From CSP1-4 sp963777975 (GTDB lineage Bacteria; Chloroflexota; Limnocylindria; Limnocylindrales; CSP1-4): a DNA stretch of 64,000 nt. How positions within the stretch are numbered: position 1 is the stretch's first letter; each line of letters opens with the position of its first letter. The notes under the pieces are model-generated. The model was not told the DNA's origin. It was given only the letters and a program-made list of their open reading frames with translations, and searched no databases. Positions 7,964-16,456 of the stretch are shown in pieces. The stretch is taken from positions 62,001 to 126,000 of the forward strand of contig CAVZSO010000005.1 in assembly GCA_963777975.1 (NCBI GenBank). Reading direction: 5' to 3'. A program made the translations under genes and the position numbers.

Positions 7964-8619
7964 CCCGCATCGAGGAGCTCTTCGTCGCCTCCGGGGCACT
8001 GCGCGATGGGCACTTCGCGCTGAAGAGCGGCCGACACGGCGACCGCTACCTCGAGAAGTTCCAGGTGCTCCAGTTTCCCGATGCGGTCTCGGAGATCTGC
8101 GCCGCCTTTGCCACCCTCGTGCGAGATGACCAGGGGCGCCCGACCGTCGACGTCGTGGTCGGCCCGACCACCGGCGGGGTCATCCTGGCCTTCGAGGCGG
8201 CGCGTCAGCTGGGGTTGCGCGGCCTGTTCGCCGAAGAGGTCAAGGAACCGGATGGCACCGCCCGACGCGAGTTCCGGCGCGGGTTCCAGCTCGAGCCCGG
8301 CTCGCGGGTGCTGCTCGTCGACGACATCCTGACCACGGGTGGCTCGCTCCAGGCGATGTTGCCGCCGATCGAAGCCAGCGGAGCCCAGCTGGCCCGCATC
8401 GCGGTCATCGTCGATCGTTCCGGGGGCACGCGAACGGTGACATCGCCTACCAGTGGCCGCGAGTACGTCGTCGACGCCCTCTGGACGCTCGACATCCCGA
8501 CCTACGAGCCGGGTGTTGCGACGTGTCCGGCGTGCGCGGCGGGCGTGCCGCTCGAAGCGCCTGGCTCGAGCGGCACGAAGACTTCCACGAGCCCAACGGC
8601 GACGGTGCCATCGTCCTGA
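7960..8619 (+). CDS. pyrE: Orotate phosphoribosyltransferase
   Basis: PyrE joins orotate to PRPP, giving OMP. The PRPP motif VLLVDDILTTGGS is at residues 117-129, and the N-terminal LKSGRHGDRYLEKFQ matches the orotate/PRPP-binding start of the family. The GTG at 7960 overlaps the pyrD stop (GTGA), which fixes the start although the frame is open further upstream. At 220 residues the length is normal; CPAC at 189-192 and a Ser/Thr-rich tail are extra. It is the last gene of the operon; pyrF and carAB are not in the window. It faces a convergent gene 7 bp away. Confidence 0.94.
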   Translation: MTRIEELFVASGALRDGHFALKSGRHGDRYLEKFQVLQFPDAVSEICAAFATLVRDDQGRPTVDVVVGPTTGGVILAFEAARQLGLRGLFAEEVKEPDGTARREFRRGFQLEPGSRVLLVDDILTTGGSLQAMLPPIEASGAQLARIAVIVDRSGGTRTVTSPTSGREYVVDALWTLDIPTYEPGVATCPACAAGVPLEAPGSSGTKTSTSPTATVPSS

Positions 8620-8626
8620 GCCAGCG

Positions 8627-9635
8627 TCAGCTCCCGGCCAGCACCCCGTCGATGGCGGCCTTCAGCTCGTCAGCTCCGAGCGCGCCCTCGAACTTGGCGG
8701 CGACCTTGCCGTCGGCGCCCACCACGAAGATGTAGGGCTCGATGGGGATGCCCCATTCGAGCGCCGATGGCACGACCTGGTAGCCGCCGTTGGCATCGAG
8801 CGCCGGCTGTGGCTGTCCGTCGACGACCTTGAGCTGGTAGGGCTCGACGTGGATGACGTCGATCGCGTCGCCGTACGGCGCGACGGCGGCCTTGACGGTC
8901 TCCAGCGTCGGGCCGCATGTCCGGCTGGTGCAGAAGAGCGGCGTGGCGAACACGAGCACGAAGGGCCGACCTGCTGCGAGCTGCATCCTTGACCGAGGTC
9001 CGGTAGAAGGCCGGATCCGGATGTTGGTCGGTCGAGATGGCGGCGATGCCCGCGGGGTCCGTCGCCGTCGGCGTGTCGGAGGCGGGGGCGGCGGCGCCGA
9101 TCGGTGGCGTCGTCCCTGAAGGCTGTACGTCGAAGACGGCCCGAGCCGTTCGGTCGGGCTGTCCGGCCACCGAAGCGGTGATCTCCACGCCCCACGGGCC
9201 CGCCCGGCCGAAGTCGACCGTCGCGTGATAGAGGCCCAGCTCGTCGGGCACGGTCCAGACGAACGTTCCCGGCGCTTCGGCGGTGGGCTTCGCCGGATCG
9301 GCCGCAAGATCGTAGAAGCGGACCGTCGTCGCGAGCTCCGGTGAGGCGATGGGCTTGTTGGCGGTGTCCACCAATGCGTACGTGAAGCGGTTAGCGCCGA
9401 CGACGCGCTCCTTGCTGACGATGATCGGCACCATCGGCGCCGCGGGGTCGGGCCCCGACGGCCAGCCCGGGAAGCCCGAGATCGCGCTCGATGATGCGGC
9501 GGAGGGCGGAGCGCTGGTCGGTATCGGGCCAGCGCACGATGCGACGATCACGAGCACGGCGCCGATGGCCGCCAGAGGGGCGCTGAGGCGGTGAACGACG
9601 CGAAGGGGCTGAACCAGGCGACGAGGGTGGGACAT
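8627..9635 (-). CDS. Lipoprotein with C-terminal thioredoxin-like domain (frameshifted)
   Basis: Translation starts at ATG 9635 with a lipoprotein signal (LVIVASCAGP). A beta-rich domain (RFTYALVD ... GPWGVEITA) follows, then a linker and DPAFYRTSVKDA. The frame is then lost near 8980-8995 and resumes as LAAGRPFVLVFATP with FCTSRTCGPT, the start of a thioredoxin-like domain whose Cys pair is spaced C-x4-C, ending at 8627. The two halves read naturally as one protein of about 335 residues, so one base has been gained or lost. A role in copper delivery or redox maturation of the neighbouring oxidase is plausible from position only. It is divergent from ctaA-ctaB. Confidence 0.6.
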
Positions 9636-9771
9636 CGCCGGCGACGATAGCGGCTTCGGCTCCATCGCGCCTGCGCCACCGATGCACCGCCGATGCGCGA
9701 GGCGTGTGACGCCCTGACGAAGCATCATCGATCGCGACGGCCGCATGGCGCGCGGTAGAATCGGCCTCCCC

Positions 9772-11697
9772 ATGACGCGCTTCCAGAAGCTGGCCCTGCT
9801 GACCGCCATCGCCACCTACGTGCTCGTGGTCTGGGGCGGCGTGGTCCGCGTCACCGGCTCCGGCCTGGGCTGCCCGGACTGGCCGTTGTGCTACGGCCAG
9901 GTCCTGCCGCCGGCCGACGACGCGACGGCGTGGATCGAGTGGTTCCATCGCACTCTGGCAGCGATCGTCGGCCTGCTCGTGGTCGGCGTCTGGCTCGGCG
10001 CTGTCCTGTACCACCGCCGACGCGCCATCGTGCTGCCGGCCACCGCCGCCGTCGTCTTCACCGGCTTCCAGGCCTACCTGGGCAAGATCACCGTCGAGAC
10101 GGGTAATACCGGCGAGTCGGTCACCGCGCACCTGGCGATGGCCTTGATCGTGCTCGCCGCCCTGATCCACATCGCGGTCCGCGTCCAGTACCCGGCCGAC
10201 CTGCCGTCGCGCGGTGCGCCGCAGCGCTTCACCATCCTGGCCGCCTTCGCCGCGCTCTCGATCTACGCCCTGCTCATCTTCGGATCGAACGTCACGGCGA
10301 CCGCGTCGGCGCTCGTCTTCGGCACCGCCTGGCCGTTCTTCCCCGACGGTGCCATCGTGCCCAGCTTCGACGGCAACCCGGACATCGCCGCGCTGCAGGC
10401 CGCCAACGCGCTGCATCGCATCGCGGCGGCCATCGTCGGCGTCATCATCGCCATCACCGCCTGGATCGCCTGGCGTCGAGCCGCCGATGGTCGCTGGGGC
10501 GCCGTCAGCGCTCGACCGACGCTCCTCGCCCTGACCGGCACGGCGGCCGCGCTATACGCCATCCAGGTCATCGTCGGGGCGCTCCAGATCTGGACGACCC
10601 TGGCGCCCTGGGCGGTCGCCCTCCACCTCGCCCTTGGCGCAGCCATCTGGGCGCTGTTCGTGGCCGCGGTGACCTACAGCTACTGCACGGCCAGGCTGGC
10701 GGCGGATCGCGCCGCCGCCGGCGTGACCAGCGTCGATGCTGGGCTGCCCGATCGCGATGGTGATGACTCGACCGACGGCGACGCTGGCGGCTCCGACCAT
10801 CGAGCCGCGGACCCGGCCCCCAAGGCGATGGACAAGGTTCGCGCGTACATCGCCCTGACCAAGCCGCGCATCATCGAGCTGCTGCTGGTGACCACCGTGC
10901 CGGCCATGATCCTCGCCCAGCGCGGCATCCCACCGCTCGGCTTGATCGCGGCCACGCTCGTCGGCGGCTCGCTGGCGGCGGGTTCGGCCAACGCCATCAA
11001 CCAATACCTCGATCGCGACATCGACCTCCTCATGACACGAACCCGGCGACGGCCGCTGCCTGCGCACGCCATCGAGCCGGAGGACGCGCTCGTCTTCGGC
11101 CTCGCCCTGGGTGTCGTCGCGTTCGCCGAGCTGGCCATCTTCACCAACCTGCTGGCGGCCTTCCTGACCCTCCTCGCGATCGCCTTCTACGTCGTCGTCT
11201 ACACCATCTGGATGAAACGCACGACGACCCAGAACATCGTCATCGGTGGCCTCGCCGGTGCCCTCCCGCCGCTCATCGGCTGGGCGGCGGTGACCGGCGA
11301 CATCGCGCTGCCCGGCCTGTTCCTGGTGGCCATCGTCTTCTACTGGACGCCGCCCCACTTCTGGGCGCTGTCGATGCGCCTGGCCAAGGACTATCGCGCC
11401 GCCGGCGTGCCGATGCTGCCGGTCGTCCGGGGCATCCCCGAGACGACCAAGCAGATCGCCCTCTACTCGTTCTCCATGGTGGCCATGACCCTGAGCCTCT
11501 TCGCCGTCGCCCAGCTGGGCCTCATCTACCTCGTCGGCACCATCGCCATCGGCGCCGTCTTCGTGACCCAGGCGCTGCGCATGTGGCGCGACGGAACGGA
11601 TACCCGCGCGGTGCGACTCTACAAGTACTCGACGACCTACCTGACCGTGCTCTTCGCGCTCATCGTCGTCGACGTCCTGGTGCCGCTGCCCGTCTGA
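9772..11697 (+). CDS. ctaA-ctaB: Heme A synthase-heme O synthase fusion (CtaA-CtaB)
   Basis: A single 641-residue membrane protein holds both steps from heme B to heme A. The first part (about 1-310) is CtaA: eight helices, the Cys pair region GSGLGCPDWPLCYGQ, and heme-ligand histidines in EWFHRTLA, TAHLAMAL, NALHRIAA and ALHLALGA. A hydrophilic linker of about 40 residues follows. The second part is the UbiA-type farnesyltransferase CtaB with NAINQYLDRDIDLLM and TRTRRRPLP near residues 405-430, the prenyl-diphosphate/Mg site. ATG 9772 is preferred to the upstream ATG 9745 because it begins the usual TRFQKLALLTA. Such fusions are known in a few lineages such as Thermus. Confidence 0.92.
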   Translation: MTRFQKLALLTAIATYVLVVWGGVVRVTGSGLGCPDWPLCYGQVLPPADDATAWIEWFHRTLAAIVGLLVVGVWLGAVLYHRRRAIVLPATAAVVFTGFQAYLGKITVETGNTGESVTAHLAMALIVLAALIHIAVRVQYPADLPSRGAPQRFTILAAFAALSIYALLIFGSNVTATASALVFGTAWPFFPDGAIVPSFDGNPDIAALQAANALHRIAAAIVGVIIAITAWIAWRRAADGRWGAVSARPTLLALTGTAAALYAIQVIVGALQIWTTLAPWAVALHLALGAAIWALFVAAVTYSYCTARLAADRAAAGVTSVDAGLPDRDGDDSTDGDAGGSDHRAADPAPKAMDKVRAYIALTKPRIIELLLVTTVPAMILAQRGIPPLGLIAATLVGGSLAAGSANAINQYLDRDIDLLMTRTRRRPLPAHAIEPEDALVFGLALGVVAFAELAIFTNLLAAFLTLLAIAFYVVVYTIWMKRTTTQNIVIGGLAGALPPLIGWAAVTGDIALPGLFLVAIVFYWTPPHFWALSMRLAKDYRAAGVPMLPVVRGIPETTKQIALYSFSMVAMTLSLFAVAQLGLIYLVGTIAIGAVFVTQALRMWRDGTDTRAVRLYKYSTTYLTVLFALIVVDVLVPLPV

Positions 11698-11700
11698 CGC

Positions 11701-12696
11701 TCACCCGCCCTGGCTGGCTCGGGCGACGCGTGCCCGTTCGCGGTCGAGCCGCTCGTCGTGCAGCCGGCCCTTCTCTTCCTCGTAGCGGAACCAGGCCAGG
11801 GTCATCAGCAGGCATGGCACGAGGAAGATGAGGTCGCCGGCGGCCCACATGATGCCGCCGGCCAGCTGCTGGTCCTCGAGCGCGGTCGGGCCCCAGACGC
11901 GCTGCAGCGAGGCGTAGTGCTCGTAGAGCACGGTCGGCACGGCGAACAGGACGAAGCCCAGGAAGGCGTTCTGGGGCATCGCCAGGAGCATGTAGCCGAG
12001 CCGCATGCCGTGGCCCATCCGGAATGGGTGCGGATCGGCGCCCACGACCGGCCACCAGAAGAGCAGCGCCGCCCCGAGGTAGAGCGCGTGCTCGAGGGCA
12101 TGGATGCCCGGGTCCTCGAGGGCCGCCTCGAAGAGCGGGCTGAAGTGGCTGGCCCAGATGACGATCGCGAAGGCGAGCCAGCCGACGACGGGATGGCTGA
12201 TGGCGCGCACCACGCGCGAGTGGAGGACGGGCAGGATGCGACGCTTGCGGACCTCGGGCGAGGCGGCCCGCAGGAGCAGCGTGATGGGCGCGCCGAGGAG
12301 CAGCAATGGCGCACCGACCATGGCCAGCAGGAGGTGCTGGATCATGTGCACGCTGAACAGCGTGGTCGCATAGACGTCGACGAACGAGAAGAGCGCGATG
12401 GCGATGACCGCGAGCCCGCCCAGCCAGGCGGCGATCCGTCGGCGTGGCACGGGGCTCGCCGGATGGGCACGATCGACCTGCCGGACGCCGGCCAGGTAGA
12501 GCCCGGCGGCGACGACGATGCTCACAAGAGCCAGGGGCTCGACCGTCCAGGAGCTGACCACGATCCAGGCCGTCGGGGCCGGCGGAACGACGTCCGTGAC
12601 GTGCCCCAGCGCGACGCCAGGCAGGGTCGCCAGGGCCACCGCGGCGAGGCCGCCGCCGCTCAGCAGCCGCGCGGAGTGACGGACGAGCGCGCGCAT
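11701..12696 (-). CDS. ctaG: CtaG-type cytochrome c oxidase assembly factor (caa3 type)
   Basis: The roughly 330-residue polytopic protein has the CtaG_caa3 (DUF1404-like) features: VHMIQHLLLAMVGAPLLLLG, then SHFSPLFEAAL, EHALYLGAALLFWWPV, and a late MWAAGDLIFLVP helix, with conserved His in helices. The family is needed for caa3 oxidase assembly, probably CuB insertion. ATG 12696 is followed by a signal-like helix; a GTG at 12726 would add ten residues and reach into the coxB promoter region. It is convergent with ctaA-ctaB (3 bp apart) and divergent from coxB, so it sits inside the oxidase island. Confidence 0.88.
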   Translation of the reverse strand: MRALVRHSARLLSGGGLAAVALATLPGVALGHVTDVVPPAPTAWIVVSSWTVEPLALVSIVVAAGLYLAGVRQVDRAHPASPVPRRRIAAWLGGLAVIAIALFSFVDVYATTLFSVHMIQHLLLAMVGAPLLLLGAPITLLLRAASPEVRKRRILPVLHSRVVRAISHPVVGWLAFAIVIWASHFSPLFEAALEDPGIHALEHALYLGAALLFWWPVVGADPHPFRMGHGMRLGYMLLAMPQNAFLGFVLFAVPTVLYEHYASLQRVWGPTALEDQQLAGGIMWAAGDLIFLVPCLLMTLAWFRYEEEKGRLHDERLDRERARVARASQGG

Positions 12697-12771
12697 CAGC
12701 CCGTATGATAGGCGCCTGCCCGCCACGTCCCGGCCGGGCCCGGCCTATCACGCTCGAGGAGAAGAACGCGC

Positions 12772-13914
12772 GTGGATCGCGCCCCAGGCCGCCGCCGGAC
12801 TCTCGCGCTCGCCGTGGCCGCCTTCGTCGCGGTGGCGGCCATCGTCGGGCTCATCGTCTTCTACCCCGCCGACTGGCCGGGCTTCGCACCGCCCTCGCCG
12901 GTCACGGTCCAGGGCCACGACACCGAGGGCATCTACCGCTTCGTCTTCACCATCGCGGCGGTCATCTTCCTGCTCGTCGAGGGACTCATCCTCTTCGCCG
13001 TCCTGCGCTACCGCCGGACCGATGACACGCCTGCCGGCCCAGACGCACGGCAACCTCGTGGCCGAAGCGGCCTGGACGATCGTGCCGGCCATCATCGTCA
13101 TCTCCCTGTTCTTCGTCTCGATCGACGTCCAGAACAAGGTCGAGGCCCGCTCGCCGAACCCCGACGTGACCATCGACGTGGTCGGCTTCCAGTGGCAATG
13201 GACGATCGCCTACGGCTGCCCGGACAGCTACGCGACCCAGCCGACCATCCAGCCGGCCGATGAGTGCGAGTTCGCCATCACCGGCCTGGGCAGCGACGGC
13301 CCCGACATGCACGTGCCGGTCGGCCAGACCATCCACTTCCGCCTCCATTCGGCCGACGTCATCCACGCCTTCTACATCCCGCAGTTCCTGTACAAGAAGG
13401 ATGTCGTACCTGGGCGCGTCAACGGCTTCGACGTCATCGTCGAGCAGCCGGGCACGTACAGGGGTCAATGCGCCGAGCTGTGCGGCCTGTCGCATGCCGA
13501 CATGTTCATGTCCCTGACGGCCGAGGACCGCGCCGCGTACGACGCCTGGTATGCGGCGCAGGTCGAGACCGCCAGCGCGTCCCCGACGCCGGCGCCGAGC
13601 ACGTCGGGCGGCCCGCCGCCCGGCCGGCGCGCACCGTCCAGGTCAGCGCCTCGAGCGCGGCCGGCTTCGACCAGACCCAGCTGACGGCGCCGGCCAACGC
13701 GCCGATCACCATCCAGTTCGCCAATGACGACCCCAGCGTCGTGCACAATGTCTCGATCAAGGGCGGCCTGCCCGATGGCAAGGACTTCATCGGCCTGCCG
13801 TTGGCCGCGGCCAACACGAAGGTCGAGTACCAGGCACCGCCGTTGGCAGCCGGCACCTACACGTTCTTCTGCAGCGTCCACGCCAACATGACCGGCACCT
13901 TGACGGTCCAGTAG
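12772..13914 (+). CDS. coxB: Cytochrome c oxidase subunit II with extra C-terminal cupredoxin domain (two frameshifts)
   Basis: Subunit II accepts electrons at CuA. From GTG 12772 (GAGGAGAAG upstream) two helices lie at about residues 10-30 and 60-85. Near 13025-13032 the frame shifts (RYRRTDD into LPAQTHGN). The CuA domain follows with FQWQWTIAYG, the ligand His in DVIHAFYIP and the cluster GQCAELCGLSHADM. A second shift near 13615-13630 joins a Ser/Pro linker to a plastocyanin-like domain ending in FFCSVHANMTGTLTV, a type I copper motif. Fused subunit II normally carries cytochrome c in caa3 enzymes; here a cupredoxin takes that place. The first gene of cox. Confidence 0.85.
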
Positions 13915-13922
13915 GAGGAGCG

Positions 13923-15584
13923 ATGGCCACCACCACCCTCTCTCCGCGGGCCTCGACGTACAGCGGGCGAGCGCGCGTCCTCGAATGGCTGACGACGACC
14001 GACCACAAGAAGATCGGCGTCATGTACATCACGACGGCCTACATCTTCTTCCTGCTGGCCGGGCTCATGGCGCTCGGCATCCGGACCGAGCTGGCCTTCC
14101 CCGGCACCCAGCTGCTCGAGCCCAACCTCTACAACCAGGCCTTCACGATGCACGGCACGACGATGATCTTCTTCTTCGTCATGCCCATGCTGGCGGGCTT
14201 CGCCAACTACATCGTGCCGCTCCAGATCGGGGCCGCCGACATGGCCTTCCCGCGCATCAACGCGCTCTCGTTCTGGATCATCCCGTTCAGCGGCATCCTG
14301 CTCTTCAGCGGCTTCCTGACCGGTGGCGCGGCAAGCGGCGGCTGGACGTCGTACACGCCGCTCTCCGAGGCGACCTACTCGACGACCAACGGCCAGAACC
14401 TGTGGCTGGCGGCGCTCATCCTCAACGGCGTCAGCTCGATCATGGGCGCCATCAACTTCCTGGCCACCACGTTCCGACTGCGCGCGCCGGGCATGACCAT
14501 GCTCCGGCTGCCGATCTTCACCTGGACCGTGCTGGTCACCAACGTGCTGCTGCTCTTCGCCGTGCCAGTCCTCGCGGCGGGCATGCTGATGCTCTTCATC
14601 GACCGCAACTACGGCGGCTCGTTCTTCAACCCGGCGGCCGGCGGCGACACGATCCTCTGGCAGCACATCTTCTGGTTCTTCGGACACCCCGAGGTCTACA
14701 TCCTCATCCTGCCCGCCTTCGGGGTCATCTCCGAGGTCATCCCGGTCTTCAGCCGCAAGCCGCTCTTCGGCTACAAGGCCTTCGTCATCGCGACGGTCTC
14801 CATCGGCGTCCTGGGCTTCGGCGTCTGGGCCCACCACATGTTCACGACGGGCGCCGTCTTCCTGCCCTTCTTCTCGATCACCACGTTCCTGATCGCGGTC
14901 CCGACGGGCGTCAAGATGTTCAACTGGATCGCCACCATGTGGCGCGGCAAGCTGTCGTTCAACGTGCCGATGCTCTTCGCGGTCGGCTTCCTGGCCAGCT
15001 TCCTGATCGGCGGCCTGGACGGCGCCTTCAGCGCTTCGACGCCCATCGACTTCGCGCTCCAGGACACGTACTGGATCGTCAGCCACCTGCACTACGTGCT
15101 CTTCGGCGGCTCGGCGATGGCGATCATGGCGGCGACCTACTACTGGTTCCCGAAGATGACCGGCCGTTTCCTCGATGAGCGCATCGGCGTCGTCCAGTTC
15201 TGGATCGTCTTCATCTCGGCCCAGGTGACCTTCTTCCCGATGCACCTCCTGGGGCTCAGCGGCATGCCTCGGCGCATCCAGGACTACGCCCCGAACGCCG
15301 GCTGGCAGGACCTCAACATCGTGGCCACCGTCGGCTCCTTCGGGCTCGGCGTGGGCGTGGCCCTGATGATGTGGAACATCTTCGCCAGCCTGCGTGGCCC
15401 GCGAACGGCGGGCGACGACCCGTGGGACGGCAACACGCTGGAGTGGGCGACCACCAGCCCGCCGCCGTCCTACAACTTCGACCGCCTGCCGGAGATCCGA
15501 TCCGAGCGCCCGCTGTTCGACCTCAAGCACCCGAAGGCCGCGCACGCGCCGGCGTTGACCTCCGGTGAGGGCACGAAGCCGTGA
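13923..15584 (+). CDS. coxA: Cytochrome c oxidase subunit I (A-type heme-copper oxidase)
   Basis: The catalytic subunit reduces O2 at heme a3-CuB and pumps protons. The 553-residue, 12-helix protein has the low-spin heme ligand in TMHGTTMIFFFVMP, the CuB/proton-gate motif GHPEVYILILPAFG with the E of A1-type enzymes and the cross-linked Tyr, the CuB histidines in WAHHMF, and the heme ligands in SHLHYVLFGG. GLSGMPRRIQDY is also typical. The ATG at 13923 has GGAGGAGCG upstream, 8 bp after coxB. The stop overlaps coxC by four bases. Sequence is intact, unlike coxB. Confidence 0.97.
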   Translation: MATTTLSPRASTYSGRARVLEWLTTTDHKKIGVMYITTAYIFFLLAGLMALGIRTELAFPGTQLLEPNLYNQAFTMHGTTMIFFFVMPMLAGFANYIVPLQIGAADMAFPRINALSFWIIPFSGILLFSGFLTGGAASGGWTSYTPLSEATYSTTNGQNLWLAALILNGVSSIMGAINFLATTFRLRAPGMTMLRLPIFTWTVLVTNVLLLFAVPVLAAGMLMLFIDRNYGGSFFNPAAGGDTILWQHIFWFFGHPEVYILILPAFGVISEVIPVFSRKPLFGYKAFVIATVSIGVLGFGVWAHHMFTTGAVFLPFFSITTFLIAVPTGVKMFNWIATMWRGKLSFNVPMLFAVGFLASFLIGGLDGAFSASTPIDFALQDTYWIVSHLHYVLFGGSAMAIMAATYYWFPKMTGRFLDERIGVVQFWIVFISAQVTFFPMHLLGLSGMPRRIQDYAPNAGWQDLNIVATVGSFGLGVGVALMMWNIFASLRGPRTAGDDPWDGNTLEWATTSPPPSYNFDRLPEIRSERPLFDLKHPKAAHAPALTSGEGTKP

Positions 15585-16222
15585 CCGCGCAGAGCGACAT
15601 CGTGCCCGTCGCGCACGACGCCGAGGTCATGAAAGGCGGCCATCCCTACGGCAGCAAGCCGATCGAGAACACCGCCCTGCTGGGGATGCTCCTGTTCATC
15701 GCCAGCGAGATCATGTTCTTCGCCGGCCTCTTCGCGGCCTACTTCGACATCCGGGCCAAGAACCTGCCCCACTGGCCGGCCCTGCCGGAGGGCGCCGAGT
15801 TCGGCGTCACGCCGGTCATCATCGCGGCCACCATCATCCTCATCTCGAGCTCGGCGGTCATCGAGTGGGGCGTCCTGCGCATCCGCAAGGGCGACCGACG
15901 AGGGATGAACCGGGCCCTGGCGCTGACCGTCCTGATGGGCATCACCTTCCTGGCCTTCGAGGCGCTCGACTGGTACATCCTGGCCTCGGAGGGCGTGACG
16001 CTCAGCGGCAGCGTCTTCGGCTCGCTCTACTTCACGATGACCGGCTTCCACTTCGCGCACGTGCTTGGCGGCGTCATCGGCATCAGCATCATCCTCGGCC
16101 GCGGCGTGTCCGGCCAGTTCTCTGCCCGCCATCACACGGCCGTCGAGGCGGTCAGCTACTACTGGCACTTCGTCGACGTCGTCTGGGTCCTGCTCTTCCT
16201 GACCTACTACGTCCTGCGCTAG
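15581..16222 (+). CDS. coxC: Cytochrome c oxidase subunit III
   Basis: The 213-residue protein has the subunit III pattern: KPIENTALLGMLLFIASEIMFF with the conserved Glu in the second part, later LDWYILASEGVTLSGSVFGSLYFT, then TGFHFAHVLGGV with the conserved FHxxHV motif, and a C-terminal YYWHFVDVVWVLLFLTYYV. It has five predicted helices, as in other short bacterial subunit III. The start is GTG 15581 overlapping the coxA stop (GTGA). It lies directly between coxA and the small subunit gene. Confidence 0.95.
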   Translation: MTAQSDIVPVAHDAEVMKGGHPYGSKPIENTALLGMLLFIASEIMFFAGLFAAYFDIRAKNLPHWPALPEGAEFGVTPVIIAATIILISSSAVIEWGVLRIRKGDRRGMNRALALTVLMGITFLAFEALDWYILASEGVTLSGSVFGSLYFTMTGFHFAHVLGGVIGISIILGRGVSGQFSARHHTAVEAVSYYWHFVDVVWVLLFLTYYVLR

Positions 16223-16231
16223 GGAGCCGCC

Positions 16232-16435
16232 ATGCAGCGCCTGCTGAGCAAGGGGTTCGCCGCCTTCATCATCGGCGGCATCTTCATCGTGACCGGCCTG
16301 ATCTACTTCTTCGGCAGTGAGAACTGGAGCAACGGCCAGGGCTTCGACCCGGCCGGGGCTACGATGCTGGTCGTCACCGGCATCGCCATGACCTTCGCCT
16401 TCGTGCTCGTCCTGCGCGGCTCGCGCGAGCTCTAG
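16232..16435 (+). CDS. Small two-helix membrane protein, probable cytochrome c oxidase subunit IV-like
   Basis: The 67-residue protein has two helices (about 8-28 and 42-61) separated by a polar loop (SENWSNGQGFDP). The size, topology and place directly after coxC (9 bp) match the small subunit IV of bacterial aa3/caa3 oxidases, although no sequence motif proves this. ATG 16232 is preceded by AGGGAG. The next gene starts 21 bp after its stop. Confidence 0.65.
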   Translation: MQRLLSKGFAAFIIGGIFIVTGLIYFFGSENWSNGQGFDPAGATMLVVTGIAMTFAFVLVLRGSREL

Positions 16436-16456
16436 GGCAGCCTCGGGCGACTGCTG

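Noticed and set aside
13022..13684. Second coxB frame considered as an independent gene or programmed frameshift
   Set aside because: No slippery site or start context; similar shifts occur in many unrelated genes here, favouring sequence error.
13857..15545. 562-residue open frame opposite coxA
   Set aside because: Very charged, repetitive composition mirrors the codons of the hydrophobic coxA; no start signal or domain.
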